Shown one piece after another: positions 24,001 to 33,912 of a stretch of DNA of 64,000 nt. Where the stretch lies: assembly GCA_958299035.1 (NCBI GenBank), contig CATQJL010000316.1, positions 36,521,441-36,585,440 of the forward strand, written 5' to 3'. Below the pieces are notes generated by a model, which searched no databases, was not told the DNA's origin, and saw nothing but the letters and a program-made list of their open reading frames with translations. Made by a program: the position numbers and the translations under genes. This stretch comes from Cylicocyclus nassatus (Eukaryota; Nematoda; Chromadorea; Rhabditida; Strongylidae). Position 1 is the first letter of the stretch; each line of letters starts with the position of its first letter.

Positions 24001-27000
24001 AAGAAGGGTAACGAAATGTTGTTGCGGAAGCTAGATGACGAAAAGAAACGTTGCCATGAGCTAGAGGTACGTACCGTCGGATAAAACAATTGTGCTGCAT
24101 GTCAGCCAACTTTCAGAATCAGGTTGGAGAATTTACGGAGACGTTGCAGTCTATGAAGGATAACCTCAATCAGCTGCAAGAAATTTCGAGCTGGTCGCAT
24201 GATCTGGAGGTAAGGCGGAAGTTTATATAGTTTTTGCAACACTTCCTATCTTGATTTCCAGAAAAAGCTAGCGAACGCAGAGCTCAAAAACGAAGATTTG
24301 ATGAAGGAAAATATGCATTTGGAGGAGGAAATCGTGGCAATGAAGGTGAGCTGAAAAACACGACGTAATATATACGTGAAGTCTTCTTTTTTCATATTTA
24401 TTCATTTATTAATGACTCTGACGTTTCACCGAAATGTTTTACTCGCGAATCTAAAATTTACTTTATGTGATGCAGCGTGATGTCATAATTGCGGAACGAA
24501 TTTTTTGGTGTTCAACACGTAAATATCTGACTTCATCGGAATCGTTTTGAGATGGGTGCGTGCGAAAATGAAACAACCCCGGCCGATCGAGTCAAGCTAC
24601 TTACACGCATTGATGAGCTTCACAGTGAGCTGCGCTTATCTAAGGATGCAACAATGAAAGCCATGGTAATTCTCATGACTGACGTTCACTTAGTCCATTT
24701 GTACCGTTGCAGGGCGATAACAATACTTTGAGCGACGAAAATGAACAGTTGCAGCTGTTGACTAAGGATCTGCAAAATAGGCTAAGCGAAAATGCCGAAG
24801 AGATTGTGGTACTGCAGGTGGGAGAAAAGAAAGTCCTATATGAGCTCGTAAATTGAAACAAGAATTATCAGGGTACGGTAGAAAACCTCAAAATGGAAAT
24901 GAAAGCCGAAAGAAGAGCTTGGAATAGCGAAAAAGAGGCAATGTTCAGAGAAGTTCAAGAGATGAGAGTGAGTTTTTGCGACTAAAGCCAATTCCTTCTA
25001 GGATAATGAATATTTAGGCAATTGCTGCCATGAGTTCGGATACGTTGATTGAAGCCAAAGATAAAGAGATTAATGAGCTGAGAAAAGCTCTCGAGGAGAA
25101 AACAGGAGCAGCGAGTGAGGCTTTTGCGAAGATGCAGGAGCAGTATACCAGGAAACTTGAGGAGAACAATGAAGAGTTGCTGCAGCTAAGAAAAAATAAT
25201 GCAGATCTGCAGGGAAGAATCGACGCCCTCATGTTGGAGGTTAGTTTCAAAGACTTGCTTCTGAAAATGTTATCTGCGAAGGAGGTGGTAGGTGTCTTTT
25301 GGCGAAAAAGCTTTTGTTCTGCTGTATAAAAGGATAAAAGGATAAAGGATTCGGCGTCTTCAATACCCTCTGAGGGCATGCGCCAAACGCACAAACTTCA
25401 TAGTCGAAGAGGCAATTGTATGCGTGCGAGCCTATTACAATGACTTGCGGGGGCCAGCCGTTTCCAAGTCAGTGCTTTTATCCTCCCAGATTGCTCTGAT
25501 ACCAATTTACCGGCCCCGGAGGGTAGAGGGCTTGGTTGGCCCAGGGGCGGGGGGCGGGGGGCCGATCTGGTCATAGCGGCGCCTCATACCACCACGCCAC
25601 TCGTCCCCGTTCTGCTGTATAGATGTTTGTTTTTCAAAATTTTCTCGTTAATGCAGCGATATCTATCAAGTAGGGCAGAATATTACGCTTCATATTTTGC
25701 ATCCTTACTCAAGCAAATATGACGAGATAGAATTAATCTGCTCACTGGCGTACCGAGGGGCGGGGGAGGCGGGGGGGGGGGCCCTCCGAGAACGGGTCTC
25801 GAAATTTTTGAAAGTTACTTACATGAGTTATAAAAATGTGCAAGTGACTTGTTTATTATTGTAAACGATTAAAATAATTTTTCAAATTTTTTAAAAATTC
25901 AAATTAGTCTTATAAAAAAATTTTTTCGGGGGCGTGGCTGTCGGGGCCCGCAAAAATTTTGAGAAGCCTCCTAAATTTTTTTTCGGAGTGCGCACCTTCA
26001 TTTGAAATAAATTTTTTGCCCCCCCCCCCCGAGCCGAAATCCTGGGTACGCCACTGAATCTGCTCTCATAGTTTTTTCCCCCTCCTTTTTCCTATTTTAT
26101 CATTCTTGGTAAATTTGATATCTCAGTCTGCTAGCATAATTTCTCACCATCGTCCCATTCGTGATATCTTGTACACTTGTACATGCACTTGTAAGCGCTC
26201 CTGGAGACTTTCTCCTGCGCTTGTTTTGCTTGGAAATAACGGCATCTCTTGTTTTCATGAATGCTGTGTTACAGCATCACAGAAGAAAGGGTGGGGGCAG
26301 TTGATTGGTAAGATTAGCTGAATTTGAATGTATGAGGTTTTGGAAATGCATGGTAGTGTCACAGTGCACAGTGTCTTGAAGGGACTCTTAGGCTTACTAG
26401 CGATCTTCTATGACTCAGACAGTTGCATCGGGAAGTTCGCGGGTGCTTGTCTGACCACCAATCATCCATGCCGCGAGCTGCCCGGTAAACCCATATATTA
26501 GACCCGATAAGTGACCGCGGCACATCCTGTAAGTGCCCGTTAGGCGCCTATAGTTGACCCGATTAGCATGCTTGTAAGACCTAGGAAGAGTGAAAAACTA
26601 TTTAATCTGTCTTGCAGAATGACGACTTGAGGGTAAACTGAGCAACTCGTTAGCTCACCTGTCGACATCATCTAGTGTCGTCGATAACGGTCAACTGACT
26701 GCTAGAGTTTATTTCATAGTCATGAAAACTCGATTCTGTCGAACAGGACCAAATCTTAGATGATACCCAGCTCCTAAAAAATTTAGGGTAGCCCCAACGC
26801 TGCGGCGTACCTCTCGCGGGTTGCGCCTTACCTTACAGCGTGTAAGAAGTGCGGCCTTTGATAAGGCCCGCGGCCCGCTATGTGAGGTGATTGGGCCGCG
26901 ACACTCCCGATAATCTCTTCCCAATTTCAACTTTGGCCGCGGCGTTCCCGGTAAAATATACATGGGCCGCGGCGTGCGGGGTTGAGATTTCAAGGGCCGC

Positions 27001-29543
27001 GGCGCTCCATGTAACACGCTTTGAGGCCGCGAACTTTCCGATGCAATTGTCTAAGGATGTAGTGTTTCACTTGCATTTATTTTCATTTTCCAAACAATTT
27101 TTTAGAGTGAAGATGCTGGAGATGATCATGAAATGCAATTACTGAAGGAAGAAAACATGGAGTTGAAAGAAGTCATCGACCACAAATCGAAGTTATTGGA
27201 GGTTGCCGAGAAACAGAAAAGAGAGCTAGACTATGCAAATATGACGGTACGATGATATAACTACTGAACAATCCAACGGATCGCTATCTCTTTAGATTGA
27301 GCGATTGACTCGCGAAAAGAAGGAGCTCGCGGCACGATTGAAGACCAAGAGCGATGGTACGGAAGTGTTGTCTTCTCGCTTAAACAAGATGAGAGACGAG
27401 CTGAATGAGAAGGATGCACAACTTAGTCAACTGCAGCATGCGCAGAAGTCGTACGAACTTGCTAAGGAAAAAGTAAGGAATTTTCCTCTTTTTTTCTAGT
27501 AGTTGATCGGTGGCGTAAATTTACAGCTAAAGAAAGAAAATGCTCTACTCACAGAGGCAATGGAAAATCTCAGGAGAAAAGCTTTAGCAGACGATGCGGA
27601 AGCGAAAGCAACAATCCACGCACAAGACGTTAAGATAGCGCAGGTATATTTGATTGTTTGTATCTCATATTTATTTTGAAACTCTGAATCTACCCGTACA
27701 TTTTAGCTACATGAACAAGCAGCTGATAGCAGGCATAAAATCCTCGTCCTAGATACAGACCTGGCTATTGCACGGAAAGACTTGGAAGTATATAAGAATA
27801 CTGTGGAAAGCATGGCAAAAGCTCAGAATGAAGCGCAAGCTTTGGCCAGTCAAGTGAGTGATCAAAACTGAAGATGAGTTCTTTGCTGAATGGATCTGCT
27901 GAACGTAATAATCACAGGAAACTCAACTTAAACAGCAACTTGAAGACATGTCCGCAGAATTGTCACTGTTCAAAGAGGTCAAAGGGAAGCTCGAAATGGA
28001 ATTGGCTACCAAAGAAAGATTGCTCAAAGGGGCGATGGACTCAAGAAAAGAGTATGAAATGTGAGCAGTTCTAGGGCAGATGCCTTGATCACTTTCTCAT
28101 CCGGAGATTGTTTTTAGGGATACACAAGCCTTGAGTTGGTTAAGAGAAAAAGCTAAGATGAGCCAGCAGATTGAAGATCTACAGCGTCAGGTGAGCACAG
28201 CTGTACTTCCTTCCATCAAAACGCCTCTATTGTTCTACAGCTCCAGCATGTTATAGAAAGCATACTTTACTCATTGTAAAGTAGACCCAGACAACTTTTT
28301 TGCTCATGCAAGAGTAAGGAAATGCTTAACATATCATTTATTAGTCGGATAATATCAGTCTTTCTGCGAGCATACAGTTTTTAAACAGTACACCCCTCGT
28401 CGCGTTACGGATGCATAGCCGCACTCAAAAAGAACACTTCAACTGCGACGAGCTGTACATCTCAACTCACCGTCACTTTGCATTGTAGGGGAGGACCCAT
28501 TTTTACATTTACGATTTGTTTCTTCGCTGAAAACAAGAGACAAGTAGATAACGAGAAATTTCCTTGAAATCCCTTATAATCAACTGAGGGGAATGCCCCC
28601 GACAAGCGTACTGAGACGCTGCGTTCTTTTTCCATATTCATCATCCAATTTCCTAAGCGAAATAAGATGAGACAGCGTAGAACGCAGTATGCAAGAATTT
28701 AAAAATCTATGTATTCTCAGCGTTTTTGAAATATTTTTGTTCAGTTGATAGATGCTACCGATGCTTTGGAACAGCGCCAGACCACATCTTCTGATAGCCG
28801 ATATCGCGAAGAGCGCAAGCGTTTCTTAGAAGAGATTGAATCGTTGCAGCAGAGGTTGAAGAAAGCTACGGCATCCAAGGCAGCCATGGAGGGAACATCA
28901 AATGAGGTTAATGGATGTAGTATTCTCAAAAAAGAGCTTCAAAGCACTTACTATTATTGCCGGGTTCCAGGTGGCCGATTTGAAACAATGCCTTGATGCG
29001 AGCAAAAAAGAAAATCAAGTCTTAATGGAGAAAATCACACGTTATCGAATGGTATGAGATCCTCTTTTTATACACTGATTTGAAGTCAGAGTTATAAGCA
29101 TACAATCCATTCCAGCAAAAAATTAATGGTATACAATACGTGGACGAACTAAAAGAACAAATCTCACAGATGCGGAAAGAGATCGATGAATTTAAGAAGA
29201 AAGAATCATTACTTAAACAGGAATTGGAACGCGTGAGTCTTCCATTATTTGAAGTTATCTTAGTGCTGAAAAACTCTCATTTGAACTATCTGCGATCATA
29301 GACTTCATTTTTTGGATATATAGAGCGAGAAACCGGAATGTCTTGTATATTTCAGATGAAAAAAATCAACGCTGATCTGGAAGCACTGTGTAGAGAGAAC
29401 AAAATAACAAAAAACGTCGCAAAAAAGTGAGTGCTAATTTTGTGGCTACTCAACTCTCAATTATTTTTTCTAGCCCCTTCGCAACAAAGAGACCGGAAGA
29501 AAGAAGGCCTCTTCAAGAGGAACCTGAATGCAAGCAACAGTAA
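21036..29543 (+). CDS. Kinesin motor protein, kinesin-7 (CENP-E-like), 31 exons, about 1169 aa
   Basis: Plus-end-directed microtubule motor; kinesin-7 members act at kinetochores or carry cargo. Exons: 21036-21076, 21196-21281, 21484-21606, 21655-21740, 21788-21983, 22380-22466, 22519-22622, 22676-22743, 22794-22923, 23257-23370, 23419-23535, 23600-23734, 23789-23884, 23953-24066, 24117-24209, 24262-24345, 24552-24665, 24713-24817, 24872-24967, 25018-25239, 27106-27246, 27296-27472, 27527-27643, 27707-27853, 27918-28060, 28118-28190, 28745-28906, 28971-29051, 29116-29232, 29356-29426, 29474-29543. Motor: P-loop GQSGAGKT (about 79-86), switch I NERSSRSH (188-195), switch II DLAGSE (223-228). 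Kinesin-7 hallmarks are GLTEEVV in the motor, the neck VVNEVSDD followed by a coiled coil, and RRQTWAPG (about 389-396), matching RRxTWxxG after the CENP-E neck. The remainder is nearly all coiled coil. The last exon is the least certain. The segment between RIRP and the first core strand is very short. Confidence 0.9.
25329..25608 (-). mobile_element. SINE-like retroposon in a kinesin intron, 13-bp target duplication
   Basis: GTTCTGCTGTATA occurs directly on both sides (25316-25328 and 25609-25621). The left end has an AAAGGAT repeat (three units), i.e. an ATCCTTT simple-repeat tail on the minus strand, so insertion was in the minus orientation by LINE-type target-primed reverse transcription. 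The body has a CCGGCCCCGGAGGGTAGAGG block and ends in CACCACGCCACTCGTCC. It resembles a very abundant interspersed repeat I recall from strongylid genomes; that resemblance is from memory and unchecked. Confidence 0.75.
25743..26056. mobile_element. hAT-type MITE, 314 bp, with 8-bp target duplication
   Basis: Inverted ends CACTGGCGTACCGAGG (left) and the complement of CAGTGGCGTACCCAGG (right). AATCTGCT flanks both sides (25735-25742 and 26057-26064). Eight-base duplication and CAGTGGCGTA-type ends indicate hAT. Inside are poly-G/poly-C runs near the ends and an AT-rich centre with AAATTTTTGAAAGTTAC; no ORF. Further copies in this window are at about 30795-31126, 31200-32122 and 47810-47985. 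Confidence 0.85.
26866..27055. repeat. Degenerate GC-rich minisatellite (GGGCCGCGGCG units) in a kinesin intron
   Basis: About five units starting with GGGCCGCGGCG or a close variant, spaced 28-42 bp (around 26892, 26934, 26966, 26994, 27025), each followed by a short variable tail often containing TTCCCGG or TCCATG. It sits at the 3' end of the 1.87 kb kinesin intron 20. No coding potential is supported. Confidence 0.6.
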
Positions 29544-30794
29544 CACTTATTTGAATAGGTGCCAAATTATTATAATACTCATTTCTGTGAATCCAGTACT
29601 TGATTCCCGGGAGATGGTCGAAAGGCGCGTATTTATCGGTTGGTCACTAAGGGAAGCGAAAAAAAGGTCCAGATCAATTGTCTATCTTTTGGATTTTAAC
29701 CTCGTGATTTTCTGGTACTCTACCTGATAGGATGACAAAACTTTCGGAGTCTAAAACTTCCATTCTGTGAAAATGACTCCAGTGTGGTAATGGCGACTAC
29801 CGAAACGCGCGCCTTTCGACACACACCCCTTAATTCCTTTTTACTCTCTATACTCAAATTATACAATAACACATGAAGTCAGTCAATGTTCATGATCTCC
29901 TGCTATTATCGCCGCTGTATATAATCACCTTTTATGCGTTGTAGACTAACAATCATTAATTTATGATAATTGCATGCTTGTTTGATAGCGGATTTTGGTT
30001 TTTTTCTCTTGTATGATCATTGTTTTTTGAACTACATAAACGCTACCATGCTTTTCAGTTCACAGAACATCATCAGTTGTTTTCGCTACGAAATCACTTG
30101 CCTCTTATTCAAAGCTCAGATTGGGTTGTAACGCGCTAAAAGTCCAAAAGGACTGTTTGAAGGAAAGAAGCGGTCTTGCGATTGATACACTAATGATTAG
30201 TCAGTCTGCGTAGATTTATTTTGATTGTCTAGGAATGCTCGTGACGTCGCTAAGCTTCTGAGAGCCAACTTTTCTACTCTGAAAAGTTGTGCGTTAAATA
30301 AACCCTGAAGATCTGAAATGCTATCGAAAAGTGGGAACTATTGGAGCTGGAGCTCCTACAATGACAGATGACCTTTATGCGTCCGGTACCAGTTCATCTG
30401 GAAAACTGCTAAGCACTTTTCCTTACGCTTGAGCCTGATTATTCCCTCACCATCGTGGACGGTAGGGTGCGAAAGTACTGAAGTAAACGAGCCCAATACT
30501 TGGCTCCTCTGTATTCCCCTTCCTTGAAATCCTTCCTCAGGTTGCTTCTACCTGTGGTTTACTTGCCATTTAGAGAATTTGGTCAAAACAGATATATTTC
30601 TGCAACTGATGTGTTATGCTACATCGGTTCTTTGCTAAACGATTTCGGGAAACCTTATTCTAACGAATTGTGGTATCTACCAGGCCAACCTTGCAAACAA
30701 TAATTGGGAATGTAGACTACAGATGTTTCCAGGCAGGACTATAGCAGCACAATCATTATATGTTGACTGTTTCACAGGCATTTGTAATAGATCT
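29544..30794. other. 3' flank of the kinesin gene and intergenic DNA
   Basis: No gene recognised. The nearest canonical AATAAA is at 30297-30302, about 750 nt after the proposed stop, so either the 3' UTR is long or a variant signal is used. Confidence 0.4.
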
Positions 30795-31126
30795 CTAGAT
30801 CCCCGGAAATCCGTTCGGGGGAGGGGTGGGGGGGGGGGGGAGAGAACCAAAATTTTTTTATGGTAATGGTGCGTGGAACTAACCATGCACTCCGAAAAGA
30901 TTTTCTGATAGGCTTTCCAAAATATACACGGGCCCATAGGACCAGAATCTCAAGAAAAGGGGGCATGGCGTTAGCCACGTCCGCGGAAAATTTTTGAAAG
31001 ACTGAACTGGATCTCTAAAATTTTCAAAATTATTTTATTATTTGCAAGTACGAGCAAGTCACTAGCACATTTTCATAACTCATGTCAAGTAACTTTCGCT
31101 GCCCTCCTCCTCGGTAGGCCACTGCC
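30795..31126. mobile_element. Degenerate hAT-type MITE copy, inverted relative to the others
   Basis: Read on the minus strand it follows the order of the 25743-26056 element: GGTACGCC-like end (here CGGTAGGCCACTG), AGTTACTTGACATGAGTTATG, an AT-rich centre, then the GGGGGCATGGCGTTAGCC block and a G-rich run. The outer left end is diverged beyond clear recognition. Confidence 0.6.
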
Positions 31127-31263
31127 TTAGGTCTATGATCAGGCGCTGTTTCACTTATAGACGAGTGCCAATCGCCCCATCCAGCGCTTATTATGACGTA
31201 GAACAGCGATTAGGACCCCCCCCCCCCGAGAACGGGTCGCGAAATTTTTGAAAGTTACCTATA

Positions 31264-31556
31264 TCTTCTTATCTTACATATAAAGTTGAATGTCTGTCTG
31301 TCTGTCTGTCTGTCTGTACGTATGTGCGGAATAGAAAATTTCATTTCTGAACCGATTTGGACCAAACTTGGCACACATACACTTCGGGGCGGGGAGCGTG
31401 TCATAGGCTACTTTTCGTATCGATCGATATCGATTTTATCGATTTTTTGCAAAATTTGAGCTACAGGGCTGGGAGTTGGCATAGGGGGGTAATCAAGCAT
31501 GCTGATTACAAATATGTTATTGACAGGGCCGGGCGAAGCCGGGTTTGCCAACTAGT
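31264..31556 (+). mobile_element. Non-autonomous Helitron-like element, copy 1
   Basis: Begins TC (31264 or 31272) with a TCTTACATATAAAGTTGAA-like start, has a TGTCTG microsatellite near the 5' end, and ends GCCGGGTTTGCCAACTAGT with a short CCGG...CCGG stem just before the CTAGT terminus. TC start, CTRRT end with a preceding hairpin, and absence of inverted repeats or target duplication are Helitron traits. No Rep/helicase ORF. Confidence 0.65.
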
Positions 31557-31840
31557 CTTATATATAAAGCTGAATGTCTGTCTGTATGTATGTCTGTATG
31601 TACGTATGTGCGGAATAGAAATTTTTATTTCTGAACCGATTTGGACCAAACTTGGCACACATATACTTCGGGGAAGGGAACGTGTCATAGGCTACTTTTC
31701 GTTATCGATCGATATCGATTTTATCGATTTTTTGCAAAATTTGAGCTACGGGCTGGGAGTTGGTACAGGGGGGTAATCGAGCATGCTGATTACGAATATA
31801 ATAATTACAGGGCCGGGCGGAGCCGGGTTTGCAAGCTAGT
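31557..31840 (+). mobile_element. Non-autonomous Helitron-like element, copy 2, head to tail
   Basis: Directly follows copy 1: the CTAGT of copy 1 runs into the TCTTATATATAAAGCTGAAT start of copy 2. The bodies are close to identical (CTGAACCGATTTGGACCAAA, a repeated ATCGAT block, GGGCCGGGCGGAGCCGGG) and the end is GCAAGCTAGT at 31840. Tandem head-to-tail copies are a known product of rolling-circle transposition. Confidence 0.7.
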
Positions 31841-32153
31841 GGGTTATAAAATTGTGCAAATGACTTTTCTGCACTTGTAAATAATTAAAATAATTTTTAA
31901 AAATTTTTAAAAATTCATTTTAGCCTGATAAAAAAAATTTTTCCGGGGGCGTGGCGTAAGCCACGCCCCCTTTTTCTGAAATTTGAGGGTCCTGAGCCCC
32001 GGAAAATTTTAGGGAGCATACCAAAAAATTTTTCGGAGTACGTGGCTGACGCCACACCTTCATCGGAAAATTTTTTTTGCGCGCCCCCTCCCCCTCGAGC
32101 CGGAATCCTGGGTACGCCACTGATAAATACTTTCAATGGATTGCTCTAGAGCA

Positions 32154-33245
32154 AAAATCAGCGCTATTCCAGTACCCGGGCCCCAAAATGTTTTTCTCAT
32201 GGATTTGGGGGCCTAGGGGGGTTATTCTGCCCGCTGATGCCGAATATCACATTGTTTTTGTATGATAGCGTCATTTTCTGAGGTTACATGGGTGTACGGT
32301 AGGGGGTCAAAATCACGGATTTCGCTGAAACTTGCCTAGGGGGGGGGTTACTTGACATGCTGATCACGACTGTCATGCTCGCCTTGCGTTTTGGAACATT
32401 TCTGCGGAGTTACGCTAGGTATATGGTAGGGAGTCAAAACCATAGACCTGCCTGAAATGTGTGCAGGGAGGCCATCTGACTTGCTATTCACGATTATCGT
32501 GCTCACTCCGCCTGGTAGAACCTTTCGAGGAATTCCGTAATCTAGATTGGTCAGAAAGGCGAAAATCTCTAATTCATGGGCTGCAAATTACCGTAACTCC
32601 ACAATAAGGCGTTATTGCAATGATATTCGTAAACAGCATGCTCAAAAACCCTTCTAGGCAAAGATTTAAGCAAATTCGGAACTTCGACTTATCTACCGTA
32701 TACGGGGGCGTATCGTTACGTGCGGGCTTCCAAATGGAAAACGTCGCGCGCGACAGGCTGCCAGTGACCAGATTCCGGGAATTCAGCCAGCATGATCCGC
32801 AGTACGTTTGCATTTGGCAGCCCGCACGTAACGAGCGCCTCCCACCGTATACACACCGTACCCAAGAAGATGGCACTTTTTTAAAAGGTCAGCATGATAT
32901 TAATGTTCAGAGGGCTCAATAACCTCCCTAGGCAAAGTTTTGAGCAAATTCATGGTTTTGCCCTCATACCGTGTACCTACCGTAACTCCATGAAAAGGCC
33001 GCAGAATGCAGAAAGAATTTAAACTTCGTGATCAGACGTCGGAAAACCCCCTAGACCAAATTTCAGCTAAATCCGTGATTTTGACCCCCTACCCTACACC
33101 CACCGTAATCTCAGAAAATGACGCTAGTACAAAATCAATGTGGTATTCGGCATCAGCGGGCCGAATAACCCCCTTAGACCAAGTTTCGGCTAAATCCACG
33201 ACAAAAAAATTTTGGGGCCCGGCATTGGAATTGCGCCGAAAATGT
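32154..33245. mobile_element. 1.1-kb palindromic foldback built from about 127-bp sub-repeats
   Basis: The arms are reverse complements (for example CATTTTGGGGCCCGGGTACT at the left against CCCGGCATTGGAATTGCGCC at the right, and TACGGTAGGGGGTCAAAATC against GATTTTGACCCCCTACCCTA). Within each arm a unit beginning GGTAGGG-GTCAAAA recurs after about 127 bp (around 32298 and 32426). A second palindrome lies at the centre: TTACGTGCGGGCTTCCAAAT against ATTTGGCAGCCCGCACGTAA. No coding sequence recognised. Confidence 0.65.
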
Positions 33246-33912
33246 TGTATCTAGTACAATTAGTTAACGCAATGCGTTGGGCGCCTTAAAATCAATTTAC
33301 GCCGCGTAGTGCAGTCACACACCTATGCGCGAGCGCTACCGTGGGCCGCAGCGTGCAGGGACCATACCGCGCACCGCGTGGTCCTTGTTTTAGCTCCCCT
33401 TTCTGCTTTCTTCTTGACTTATTCGCTGCCTGCTCTCGAATTTCTGAGCTTTTCCTTTCTGAAACTCTACTTCGGTATCTGAGATCTCTTAAAGTATCAC
33501 CGCGCGAATGGAAGACGAAATAGAGGTTTGAGTCTACAAGAAGAGGTAACCTAAATCATTTCATTTGAAAATTCTGAGAAGCTGATGCTCTTCCTCCCTA
33601 CAGCTAAAGGTGAATATGTGAGGTATAATCGTAGATCATAGAGGTTGAGAGAACCGCTTGAGTGAACAGTGCGGTGGCGCTGTACTCAAACCTAAACGAT
33701 ATACGATTATGCCCGCTGAAACGCGAGTTAATATAATGAATCATTATATCCAGAATCAGCCATCAGTAGAAAACCTGGATAAAATGAAAGATGTCATGAG
33801 GAAAAACGCTCAAGGATTTGATACCTCCTTCCTATGCTGCCATAGGGTCATTTCTCAAGCAATAACATTTTGCGAAACAACAGATATATTCATTTCACAA
33901 CAACAACAATAT
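33246..33912. other. 3' flank of rpl-23A
   Basis: Contains the downstream side of the minus-strand rpl-23A gene. A plus-strand ORF of 95 codons (33658-33945) overlaps the antisense of the last rpl-23A exon and is not supported as a gene. No obvious AATAAA on the minus strand close to the stop. Confidence 0.4.

Larger units (their letters stand above)
31200..32122. mobile_element. hAT-type MITE copy split by Helitron insertions
   Basis: The left part (about 31218-31263, CGAGAACGGGTCGCGAAATT and on) and right part (31841-32122, from GGGTTATAAAATTGTGCAAA to CCTGGGTACGCCACTG) together match the 25743-26056 element. Between them lie two Helitron-like copies. The extreme left end (CAGTGGCGTACC) is missing or degraded, so the target duplication cannot be read. 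Confidence 0.7.
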
